Assembly (NCBI GenBank): GCA_002711415.1
Contig: PARI01000026.1
Location: forward strand, 1-32,549
DNA from: Phycisphaerae bacterium
GTDB lineage: Bacteria > Planctomycetota > Phycisphaerae > Phycisphaerales > SM1A02
Reading direction: 5' to 3'
Length of the DNA: 32,549 bases
Positions within the stretch are counted from its first letter, which is position 1, and the number at the start of each line of letters is the position of its first letter. A program made the translations under genes and the position numbers. The notes below the pieces were generated by a model. It was given only the letters and a program-made list of their open reading frames with translations. It ran no database searches and was not told the origin of the DNA. Below, in pieces: positions 1 through 7,413 of this stretch.

Positions 1-36
1 AATCGACCCAGGATGTGCAGATCGCAGGGGGGGGCG

Positions 37-1788
37 ATGAAGAGAGGCAGTAAACACCTGTATGGGCAGATTCTCCAAGCGATCGGCCTTGCCAGCCTTT
101 TGATCGCCACGGCCTGCGAATCAAGGGACGGTGAGGACGTCGAAGCTGGGGCTATGGTCGAGGACCTCGAGCCACTGGAACTGAGTTCCTCGATCCGCTT
201 CACCGAGGTGACGGACACCAGCGGAATCACGGCCGTCATGCAGTCGGGTGAGTCTCCATCCACCCAGATTCTCGAGGTCAAGGGTGGAAGCCTGGCGCTG
301 ATCGACATCGACGATGACGGGCTGCTCGATCTGGTGATGCCCAATGGTGCGACGCTGGCCGATCCTGAGGCGGGGCCCGGACTGAAGGCATGGAGGAACC
401 TCGGGAACCTGAGGTTCATCGAGGTCACCGATTTCCTTGGCATTGATCACCGACGATGGACCTTCGGGGTCGCGGTCGGGGACTATGACGGTGACGGGCT
501 CGATGATCTCTACCTTGGCTGTTACGGACCGAACGTCCTCCTTCGCAATGTCGGTGACGGGACCTTCGTCGAGGTGAGCAAGCAGGCGGGTGTCGACCAC
601 CTCGGTTGGACGACCGCCGCTGCGTTCGGGGACCTGGATGCGGACGGGGATCTTGACCTCGTCGGCGTGAACTACCTCGAGTTCGATGCGGCCTCGCCGC
701 CGGACCAGGTGGATTTTCGAGGGCAGAAGGTCCTCTCCGGCCCACATGGCCTGAAGGCGCAGGCCAACTTCGTGTACGAGAACCTGGGTAACGGCACGTT
801 CTACGATCGAAGCATCAGCAGTGGATTCACCGCCTCGGATCCGCGATACAGCCTCAACACGGCGATTCTTGACATGACCAATGACGGCCGTGCCGATATC
901 TATGTCGGCAACGACAGCCATCCCAATGAACTCTGGATCAACAAGGGCGACTGGAGCTTCCAGGACGAGGGAGTCCGTCGTGGACTGGCAACCAACATCG
1001 AGGGTTCCGAGCAGGCGACCATGGGAGTCGCCATCGGTGACGTCGATGGCAACGGCCGCCCCGACATCTTCACGAGCAACTTTTCCAGTGACACCAACAC
1101 GCTCCACCTGAACATGGAGGACGGTTTCTTCGCGGACCGGACCTCGACGTGGGGACTGGCAGGAGTGAGCCGACCGTACCTCGGATGGGCCACCAGCTTC
1201 CTCGACCTGGATCATGACGGTGACGAGGATCTCGTCGTCTTCAACGGTCACGTCTATCCACAGGCCACGACACGCACGATGGACTCGGACTACAGGCAGC
1301 CGCCGCTGCTGTTCCAACGAGTCGGTGATCGCTTCGAACGAGTGACGATGCTGCCGATGGCCATGAGCAGGCCGCACTGCGATCGCTCGGCGGTCTTCGC
1401 CGACCTGGATCTCGATGGTGACATGGACATCATCGTCGGTGAACTCAACGGCCCGCTTCGCGTGCTCAGGAACGATCATGATCAGGACGACGATTTCATC
1501 GTCGTTTCATTGCTGGATCCGCAGGAGGATTCGGCCAATCCCCGCGGTCTCGGTTCCATGGTGCAGTTGGAACATGATGGCCGGGTCCAGCGGCGGTGGT
1601 TGCTCGGTGGAGGGCCGTTCCAGTCCGTGACCCCAGCGATCGCCCACTTCGGCATCGGCCGCTCCTCCGAATCGGCCTGGATCACGGTGATCTGGCCGGA
1701 TGGATTCGAACAGTTGACCGAGGTGGCCCCGGGCAGTCACGTCACCATCGAGAGATCCGTGAAGGAGCAGGGTGGCGACGGTTCCTAG
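37..1788 (+). CDS. FG-GAP/VCBS repeat lipoprotein with C-terminal ASPIC/UnbV domain (CRTAC1-like)
   Basis: A predicted 583-residue exported protein. The ATG at 37 follows a G-rich stretch and opens a basic, hydrophobic leader ending in ATAC at residue 27, so a lipoprotein signal is likely (Ala at -3 is acceptable but not ideal). Seven Ca-binding FG-GAP/VCBS motifs of the D-x-D-x-D-G type lie near residues 90, 149, 199, 279, 335, 391 and 456 and predict a beta-propeller. Residues about 503-556, with GLGSMVQL, HFGIG and VIWPDG, match the ASPIC/UnbV domain. This pairing is common in planctomycetes. No enzymatic role is established; adhesion or extracellular binding is an inference. An in-frame ATG-like start at 13 gives a less plausible leader. 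Its stop codon shares a CTAG with the stop of the convergent cardiolipin synthase gene. Confidence 0.85.
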   Translation: MKRGSKHLYGQILQAIGLASLLIATACESRDGEDVEAGAMVEDLEPLELSSSIRFTEVTDTSGITAVMQSGESPSTQILEVKGGSLALIDIDDDGLLDLVMPNGATLADPEAGPGLKAWRNLGNLRFIEVTDFLGIDHRRWTFGVAVGDYDGDGLDDLYLGCYGPNVLLRNVGDGTFVEVSKQAGVDHLGWTTAAAFGDLDADGDLDLVGVNYLEFDAASPPDQVDFRGQKVLSGPHGLKAQANFVYENLGNGTFYDRSISSGFTASDPRYSLNTAILDMTNDGRADIYVGNDSHPNELWINKGDWSFQDEGVRRGLATNIEGSEQATMGVAIGDVDGNGRPDIFTSNFSSDTNTLHLNMEDGFFADRTSTWGLAGVSRPYLGWATSFLDLDHDGDEDLVVFNGHVYPQATTRTMDSDYRQPPLLFQRVGDRFERVTMLPMAMSRPHCDRSAVFADLDLDGDMDIIVGELNGPLRVLRNDHDQDDDFIVVSLLDPQEDSANPRGLGSMVQLEHDGRVQRRWLLGGGPFQSVTPAIAHFGIGRSSESAWITVIWPDGFEQLTEVAPGSHVTIERSVKEQGGDGS

Positions 1789-3248
1789 AGCAGCGGGCTG
1801 AGAATTCCGGCGGTGTTTTCGCCAAGTCTTCGTGCCCATGACCGCTTCATCCACTCGTCCTTATTCACCGGAATCGAATCCTCGACGTAGCTGCCCTGGA
1901 GGAATCGGAGCTGGCTCGCGAAATCGGTGTCATAGACCAGGAGCCCGGCCTCGAAGTTGAGGCTGAAACTCCTCCGGTCAAGGTTCGCGCTGGTGACCAC
2001 CGCAAGGTCCTTGTCGATCGTGATCGTCTTGGCGTGCAGGAGACCCTTCGTGTACTCATGAATCCTGACCCCGGCCTTCAGCATCGGCTGGTAGAAGCTC
2101 CGGCTGGCGGCACCGACCAGCTTCGAGTCGTTGCGACTGGGCATTACGATCTGCACATCCACGCCGCGACGTGCGGCGACGATGATCGACATGAACGTGC
2201 CCTCGTCCGGAACGAAGTAGGGGGTCGTGAGGAAGACCTCGTGGCGGGCCAGCTGGATCGAGGCTTGGATGATCTGCGTGGTCGCCTCGTTGTAGAAGTT
2301 CGGCCCGGTCGCCATCACCTGCGCCGGTATCCCGTCCTCGTGCCAGGTCGGGGCGATCTTGATCTGTTCGTCGAGGTCGTCGGTCGAATCCAGGTACCAG
2401 TCCTCGGTGAATATCAGTTGAAGTTCCCTGACGACCGGCCCGTCCGCCCGAACCATGCAGTCGACCCACGGTGCATACTTCTTCTTCGGGGCGAATGACG
2501 CCTCGGCGATGTTCTGGGAGCCGGTCCAGCCGAGCTTGCCGTCGATGACGACGATCTTCCGGTGGTTCCTGAGGTCGATCCTGGAGAACAGGAGCCTCAG
2601 CCAGTTCACGGGCATCGCGGCGATCCCCTGGATGCCCGAGTCGACAAGTCGCCTCCTCAGCCGGCTTCGCAGGAACGCCTTGGAGCCGGCTCCATCAACC
2701 AGGAGCCTGCAGTCGACGCCCCGTTGGACCGCGCGTTCCAGGGCCTGGCCCACCCTGGTTCCGGCCATGTCATCAAGATAGATGTAGAAGCACATGTGCA
2801 CGTGATCGGTGGCTACGTCGATGTCCATGACCAGTTGCTTGATCACCTCGTCGGTGCATCCGAAGAGCTTGAGCCTGTTGCCACTGGATGCCGGTGACCT
2901 GCTGACCGTCTCGGCGAGTCTGGACAACTGCTGCTCGGACTCGTTGAGCTCGATCTGGTGGGGGCGAGGATCGTTCCAGAGGTGGAACTCCGGCTTGTCG
3001 ATCTGATCGAGAATCATCCTGTGCCGGTTCATCCGCCTCCTGCCGAGCCTGGTCCCGCCGAACATCGGATATGCCAGCAGTCCGATGATCGGGAAGGCGA
3101 GGATCAGGAGTATCCAGGCGAGCAGGACGCTCGGCCGCTTCTTCTTCTGCAACAGCAGAAAGAGGATCATCCCGAGTCTCAGCACGAACTCGACCAGGAA
3201 GAACCAGAAGCCGGTGCTGAAGATGCCTAGGAACGTGGAGGTGAACAT
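1785..3248 (-). CDS. cls: Cardiolipin synthase (phospholipase D family)
   Basis: A 487-residue membrane enzyme that would join two phosphatidylglycerol molecules, or a close variant, to make cardiolipin at the inner membrane. Two hydrophobic helices at residues about 12-33 and 41-62 form the PLDc_N region. They are followed by two HKD catalytic motifs, HRKIVVID (H229, K231, D236) and HAKTITID (H405, K407, D412), each with the usual downstream GSQN or SANLD. Length and order match bacterial Cls. The ATG at 3248 has no obvious Shine-Dalgarno sequence. The gene lies 33 nt downstream of greA on the same strand, so cotranscription is possible. Its stop overlaps the stop of the convergent lipoprotein gene. 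Other PLD-family transferases are possible, but the N-terminal region favours Cls. Confidence 0.93.
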   Translation of the reverse strand: MFTSTFLGIFSTGFWFFLVEFVLRLGMILFLLLQKKKRPSVLLAWILLILAFPIIGLLAYPMFGGTRLGRRRMNRHRMILDQIDKPEFHLWNDPRPHQIELNESEQQLSRLAETVSRSPASSGNRLKLFGCTDEVIKQLVMDIDVATDHVHMCFYIYLDDMAGTRVGQALERAVQRGVDCRLLVDGAGSKAFLRSRLRRRLVDSGIQGIAAMPVNWLRLLFSRIDLRNHRKIVVIDGKLGWTGSQNIAEASFAPKKKYAPWVDCMVRADGPVVRELQLIFTEDWYLDSTDDLDEQIKIAPTWHEDGIPAQVMATGPNFYNEATTQIIQASIQLARHEVFLTTPYFVPDEGTFMSIIVAARRGVDVQIVMPSRNDSKLVGAASRSFYQPMLKAGVRIHEYTKGLLHAKTITIDKDLAVVTSANLDRRSFSLNFEAGLLVYDTDFASQLRFLQGSYVEDSIPVNKDEWMKRSWARRLGENTAGILSPLL

Positions 3249-3281
3249 GCAATCACGCCGGATGGATGAGATGGGTGCGGG

Positions 3282-3746
3282 TCAGACGATCTCGACGATC
3301 TCGTAATGCCGTTCCCCGCGAGGCAGATCGACCCTGACCGTCTCCCCGACATGTGATTTCATCAGGGCGACACCCATCGGGCTCGAGGTCGTGACCTCGA
3401 TGTAGTCGACGGTCAGGTCTCCACTGGCCTCTCCAACGAGACGGTAGAGTTCCTCTTCACCCGAATCGACGTCCTTGAGTTTCACCGTGGTGCCCAGAAA
3501 GACCATGCCCTCGGGGACATCGGCGTCATCAGCGATCTGGGCGTTGGCGAGTCGGTCCTCAAGGTCCCGGATCTTCGCCTCGTTCTGCCCCTGGTCCTCG
3601 CGAGCGGCGTGGTACTCGGCGTTCTCCTTGAGATCACCGAGCTCCCGTGCTTCGGCGATCCTCTCGGTGATCACCTTGCGTTGAGAGATCAGGTTTGAAA
3701 GCTTCTGTTCAAGCTGTTCCTTTTCCGATGCAGTGATGTATTCCAT
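3282..3746 (-). CDS. greA: Transcription elongation factor GreA
   Basis: A 154-residue protein close to the usual 158. GreA enters the RNA polymerase secondary channel and stimulates cleavage of backtracked RNA. The N-terminal coiled coil (residues about 5-75) carries the diagnostic tip [18 protein letters not shown] with the acidic pair D38 and E41. The C-terminal half (about 80-154) is the FKBP-like domain, with SPMGVALM and the closing HYEIVEIV. The ATG at 3746 is chosen because it starts MEYITASE, as GreA proteins do; an upstream extension to 3827 would add basic residues with no family match. The 92 nt upstream contain two hairpins, so a leader or a terminator may affect its expression. 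Confidence 0.97.
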   Translation of the reverse strand: MEYITASEKEQLEQKLSNLISQRKVITERIAEARELGDLKENAEYHAAREDQGQNEAKIRDLEDRLANAQIADDADVPEGMVFLGTTVKLKDVDSGEEELYRLVGEASGDLTVDYIEVTTSSPMGVALMKSHVGETVRVDLPRGERHYEIVEIV

Positions 3747-3767
3747 GGTTCGGGTTCCAAGCAACAG

Positions 3768-3785
3768 CCTCGCCGGATGGCGAGG
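3768..3785 (-). repeat. Hairpin, 7-bp stem with GGAT loop, upstream of greA
   Basis: CCTCGCC, four unpaired bases, then GGCGAGG form a perfect stem 22 nt upstream of the greA ATG. There is no clear T-run on the minus strand after it. It could be a leader structure of greA or part of a terminator for the upstream membrane-protein gene. Confidence 0.5.
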
Positions 3786-3794
3786 CGAGCGTCG

Positions 3795-3810
3795 GCTCCG
3801 TGCACGGAGC
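3795..3810. repeat. Perfect 16-nt palindrome between membrane-protein gene and greA
   Basis: GCTCCGTGCACGGAGC reads the same on both strands and lies 9 nt from the hairpin at 3768-3785. It may fold in RNA or be a protein-binding dyad. Together the two structures occupy the gap between the end of the murC-led cluster and greA. Confidence 0.5.
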
Positions 3811-3838
3811 CTGATGATCCTCAGCATACCCGGCTCGG

Positions 3839-4513
3839 TCAGACCTGACCATCATGCCGCCTCCTTGCAGCCGCCAGGTCGATTGCAGGCAGGCTCCAGA
3901 GGCCTGCAGCGACGATCCAGAGAACGATGACGTGGTTCCACTGCCCCGCGGCCACCTGCTCCTGTCCGTTGGACATCGTGTGGTGGACATCCGTGAACGG
4001 ACTCAGGGTCGCCATCCATGAGACATCGCTGCTGGAGACCTGCCCGGCAACCCACCACGCCAGCGATCCGCCGAGGGTCAGGAGCAGGACCAGGAACATG
4101 CAGAGGAGCCTGCTGGTGCCTGAACTGCGTGCGGTGCCCAGTGGCAGGATTGCGCTGACCAGCAACCCCCAACCGGCGATCACCGCCGTCAGCAGCGAGA
4201 TCCGTTCCACCGGCCAGTTGGTCACCAGTCGCAGCGGCCAGATCACGATCTGGGTCATCGCCATGATCGCAGCAAGATCGATCAGCGACTGCATGCATGG
4301 ACGAATCCTGGCGACCTGGCTCAGCCGGAGCATCGGCCAGGCCGTCACGACACCGAGCAGCGTGAGCAGGATCAGCACCCGGACGCCCGGTACATAGCTT
4401 GCGGCACTGGACTGGATCGGTGCGCGGACCCCGATGGTCAGCAGCCACGAACCGAACAGCCAGATCGAGGAGGCGAAGACGAGGCCCCTCGGCATCTGCA
4501 GTGGCAGCCTCAT
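3839..4513 (-). CDS. Six-helix membrane protein of unknown function, last gene after ftsQ-like
   Basis: A 224-residue protein I do not recognise. Hydrophobic segments lie near residues 11-28, 44-62, 76-98, 107-125, 136-157 and 192-210, with few charged residues between them and a short basic C-terminus (AAARRRH). The phrase [11 protein letters not shown] in the last long loop is faintly like the 'SP.t' loop of ABC-2 type permeases, but this is weak and no ATPase gene is adjacent. The ATG at 4513 is chosen because GAGGA lies about 10 nt upstream; a TTG at 4549 is less likely. It follows the ftsQ-like gene by 60 nt on the same strand, where ftsA and ftsZ stand in many bacteria. A link to division or wall synthesis rests on position only. 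Confidence 0.65.
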   Translation of the reverse strand: MRLPLQMPRGLVFASSIWLFGSWLLTIGVRAPIQSSAASYVPGVRVLILLTLLGVVTAWPMLRLSQVARIRPCMQSLIDLAAIMAMTQIVIWPLRLVTNWPVERISLLTAVIAGWGLLVSAILPLGTARSSGTSRLLCMFLVLLLTLGGSLAWWVAGQVSSSDVSWMATLSPFTDVHHTMSNGQEQVAAGQWNHVIVLWIVAAGLWSLPAIDLAAARRRHDGQV

Positions 4514-4573
4514 CACCGGATTGTCCTCGTGGTCGAGACGACTGTTCAACGGTCACTCCAGGTTCACGGTCGA

Positions 4574-5515
4574 TCAGCGGGTTCCGACATAGTCTATGGA
4601 GATGTCGAGTTGATCGATACACCCGTTGTCGATCGCACCGTATCGGGAATCCTGGAAGCTCAGGTACCGGATCTTCTGGCTCGATGGCACCTCCGCTGCG
4701 CCTTCTCGACCCGGAGGACGTCCCCAGTTGATCAGGCACCCGTTTCCCGTGCGGATCATGAGCCGTTCATGCCTGTTGAACTGACCGACATCGATTCCAT
4801 CGACCTGGGACTTCCACGGTTGCATGCCGATCAACTCGGCCAGCGCGAGGCCCGCGCCGATGTCCGCACCGGGCCAGACCTGTCCCATCACCAGTGGCGG
4901 GTTCAGGGTCACACCGATGATCAGGGGCAACGGGGGGGTCTGTCCGATCTGGTACAGCCGTGGAAGGAGCCGACCCTCATCATCGATCAGGTGTGCCTGG
5001 TCCTTCCACTGCACCAGGGCGACGGGGCGGACGAAGCTGGCCTTGATGCTGATCGCATCGTTGCTGGTCCTGGTGACCTGGTCGATGCTGGTGAACCAAC
5101 CCGTGTGAATCACTTCCGTGGCGATCCTCGAAAGCTGCTGCTGGTCCATTGGATCGATGCGGACCAGATTCCCCTCGTACAGATCGGTGCTCACCGCCCT
5201 GCGAACCGCCGAATGGACCGATTCCAGGTCGCTGCCCCTCAGCCAGGCCGGCTTGTCCTCCAGGTCGATCCGGAGGTTCTCCGGATCGATGATGATCACC
5301 GATTGGGATCGCAGCATGGGCACCCCGACGGCGAGGCCTGCAATCAGACCGACCATGATCAGGCAGGTGATGATGGTTCCGGTCCGCCCCTTCAGGAGGC
5401 CCGGCATCCAGCCGGCCAGGCCGAGCCATCTGCTCGAGCGATCGCGGCCGGTCTTTCGTGATGTGCTTCGGCGTGCCATCTTCACTCTATTTCGGACAAC
5501 CCTCCACCCGGCCAT
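4574..5515 (-). CDS. ftsQ: FtsQ/DivIB-like cell division protein
   Basis: A 313-residue protein with FtsQ topology: a basic cytoplasmic head (residues 1-46, many Arg/Lys), one membrane helix at about 47-67, and a periplasmic part of about 245 residues. Residues about 75-140 fit a POTRA-type region. The stretch GWFTSIDQV ... SIKASFVRPVALVQW ... HLIDDEGRLLP (about 139-185) matches the FtsQ pattern of 'W-V..v.v....P..L.i.v.E..PVA.w', then 'liD..G.ll'. Order also supports the call, since FtsQ follows murC-murB-ddl in the classical dcw cluster. FtsQ bridges FtsK, FtsB/L and wall synthases in other bacteria. The start is 5515 (ATG); an ATG at 5479 with GAGTGAAG upstream is a real alternative. The tail beyond residue 230 is divergent. 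Confidence 0.72.
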   Translation of the reverse strand: MAGWRVVRNRVKMARRSTSRKTGRDRSSRWLGLAGWMPGLLKGRTGTIITCLIMVGLIAGLAVGVPMLRSQSVIIIDPENLRIDLEDKPAWLRGSDLESVHSAVRRAVSTDLYEGNLVRIDPMDQQQLSRIATEVIHTGWFTSIDQVTRTSNDAISIKASFVRPVALVQWKDQAHLIDDEGRLLPRLYQIGQTPPLPLIIGVTLNPPLVMGQVWPGADIGAGLALAELIGMQPWKSQVDGIDVGQFNRHERLMIRTGNGCLINWGRPPGREGAAEVPSSQKIRYLSFQDSRYGAIDNGCIDQLDISIDYVGTR

Positions 5516-5545
5516 GAAACCACGCCCGATCAATCCCGGCCTGGT

Positions 5546-6466
5546 TCACCCCCCGGATCGAGCATCGGTCCCGGTCGACGAGTGTTGGCCGCATTCCCTG
5601 AGGAGTCCGTCCCAGAGCTGTGGCATCGGAATCCCGGCCTCTCTCGCCGCCTTGGGCAGCAGTGAGTGGTTGGTGAATCCCGGCATCGTGTTGACCTCGA
5701 GCAGCCAAGGGCCCTCCTGGTCAAGCATGAAGTCGACACGCGCGATGTCCTGGCACCCGAGATCCTCGCAGAGCTGCAACGCCCACCTGGAGCAGGTCTG
5801 ACCGACCAACTCGGGCAGTTCCGGATCGACCAGGTACTGCGTATCATCCCGCTGGTACTTCGCGGCGAAGTCGTAGTGACTCTCGGCCGGGATGATCTCG
5901 ATGATCGGGAGCGCCCTGGATCGGAGAATGCCGACGGTGAGCTCCCGTCCCCTGATGAATCGTTCGGCCATGAGTCTTGGCCTCGCACCATGCAGGACCT
6001 GGCGAGCATGCCGGACCTCCGCGGCATCCCTGCAGATGGCGATGTCCAGGCTGGAGCCGTCGTCCACCGGCTTCAGCACCAGCGGTGGCTCCAGGTCCAG
6101 CGGTTGGCCTGATCGGATCAAGCATGCCTCCGGAGTCCTGATGCCAAGCGATGCGGCTCGCTGCTTGGTGGCCATCTTGTCCATCGCCACGGCAGCGGCG
6201 GCACTGGATGCCCCGACGAACGGAGTGCCCGACTGTTCAAGCAGTTCCTGGAGAGGACCGCCCTCTCCGAACGGGCCGTGCAGGACAGGAACGATGCAGT
6301 CGGCTTCGATCGACATGATGTCATCGATCTCAGGGCGATCGATGACGTGCCTCTGCACGATGTATCCGGCCTCCTCCAGCGCCTCGGCCACGGCGGCACC
6401 CGACTGGAGGCTGACCTCTCGCTCGCCATCGGGACCACCCATGAGTACGGCGACGGTGCGGCTCAT
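5546..6466 (-). CDS. ddl: D-alanine--D-alanine ligase
   Basis: A 306-residue ATP-grasp enzyme that makes the D-Ala-D-Ala dipeptide for peptidoglycan. Visible landmarks are the N-terminal GGPDGEREVSLQSG with E16, HGPFGEGG at 63-70 in the second substrate region, DKMATK at 96-101, LKPVDDGSSL around 131-140, RVDF near 243 and the metal- and phosphate-binding NTMPGFTNHSLLP at 259-271. Length is normal for the family. Its ATG overlaps the murB stop in ATGA (6463-6466), so it is translationally coupled to murB. The C-terminus is followed by 30 nt before the ftsQ-like ATG. All key motifs appear intact. Confidence 0.96.
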   Translation of the reverse strand: MSRTVAVLMGGPDGEREVSLQSGAAVAEALEEAGYIVQRHVIDRPEIDDIMSIEADCIVPVLHGPFGEGGPLQELLEQSGTPFVGASSAAAAVAMDKMATKQRAASLGIRTPEACLIRSGQPLDLEPPLVLKPVDDGSSLDIAICRDAAEVRHARQVLHGARPRLMAERFIRGRELTVGILRSRALPIIEIIPAESHYDFAAKYQRDDTQYLVDPELPELVGQTCSRWALQLCEDLGCQDIARVDFMLDQEGPWLLEVNTMPGFTNHSLLPKAAREAGIPMPQLWDGLLRECGQHSSTGTDARSGG

Positions 6467-7413
6467 CGGTCCTTGCTCCAGTCATGTCGACTCCAGACGA
6501 CCAGTTCGGTCTCCAGCCGGATGCCCGTTTCTTCGTGGACCGCATCTTGAGCGATCCGTATCAAGTCAAGCAGGTCATCGGTGCTCGAGCCCGGAGTCGT
6601 CGTGAAGAAGTTGGCATGGTGCTCGCTGATGCATGCTCCACCCCGGGTGGTTCCCTTCAGTCCCGCCTCATCGATGAGACGCCCCGCACTGATCCTCTGG
6701 TCATCAGGGCCGAGCGGATTCCTGAAGACGCATCCGGCGGATTTCTCCGCCAGTGGCTGGGTCCCCGTCTTGTACCGGAAGATCTCCTTGACCTTCTCAC
6801 GGACCCGGGTCGGGTCATCCGGCTGCATCCGGAACGTCGCGCCGGTGATCACCGGATCCTGGATCGAGCACGATCGGTAGTCGAACTCGAGCTCGTCGAT
6901 CCCGTATTCACGCTGTGTGCCATCGATGCCGATGGTGGTCACCGAGTGCAGGTGATCGCTGATGCTTCCATAGCGACCACCCGCGTTCATCCTGATCGCG
7001 CCGCCGATCGATGCCGGGATGCCGGCCATCTGGCTCAATCCATCAAGTCCCCTTCGCGAGCATTCCATCAGCGTCCTGCTCATGTCCGTGCCGCCTCCGA
7101 CCTCCAGCAGGGGGGAGGTGTCGTCCGCTGCGACCTCCAGCATCCTGAAGTTCTCGTGTTCAAGGCTGATCACGAGGCCATCGACGCCCTCGTCGCAGAC
7201 GAGCAGGTTCGCACCTCTGCCGAGCACCCGGATCCGGATCTCCTGTTCGGTGGCACGCTGGAGCAGTTGGCACAGTGATTCGATCGAGCGAGGCTTCACG
7301 AGCATGTCGGCTGATCCGCCGATCCGATACCAGCTCGCATCGGCGAGCGAAGCGTTCTCGGTGACGTCGACCTGGAGGTCCGACAGGAGCGTGGCCGGTA
7401 CGGATGAGTTCAT
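6463..7413 (-). CDS. murB: UDP-N-acetylenolpyruvoylglucosamine reductase
   Basis: A 316-residue FAD enzyme that reduces UDP-GlcNAc-enolpyruvate to UDP-MurNAc with NADPH. FAD-binding landmarks are SWYRIGGSADMLV (28-39), LGRGANLLV (64-72) and GIPASIGGAIRMNAG (131-145). The catalytic segment is KSAGCVFRNP (224-233), where Cys228 stands at the position of the proton-donating Ser of Escherichia coli MurB. The conserved C-terminal Glu is probably E303 in LETELV. The shorter loop and YR (179-180) suggest the type II group. The ATG at 7413 overlaps the murC stop in ATGA. An upstream in-frame start to 7506 would lie inside murC and adds unrelated sequence. Confidence 0.95.
   Translation of the reverse strand: MNSSVPATLLSDLQVDVTENASLADASWYRIGGSADMLVKPRSIESLCQLLQRATEQEIRIRVLGRGANLLVCDEGVDGLVISLEHENFRMLEVAADDTSPLLEVGGGTDMSRTLMECSRRGLDGLSQMAGIPASIGGAIRMNAGGRYGSISDHLHSVTTIGIDGTQREYGIDELEFDYRSCSIQDPVITGATFRMQPDDPTRVREKVKEIFRYKTGTQPLAEKSAGCVFRNPLGPDDQRISAGRLIDEAGLKGTTRGGACISEHHANFFTTTPGSSTDDLLDLIRIAQDAVHEETGIRLETELVVWSRHDWSKDR

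Noticed and set aside
121-1479. Open frame of about 450 codons antisense to the FG-GAP lipoprotein
   Set aside because: The repeated D-x-D-G codons on the plus strand produce open antisense sequence; the plus-strand protein has clear domains.
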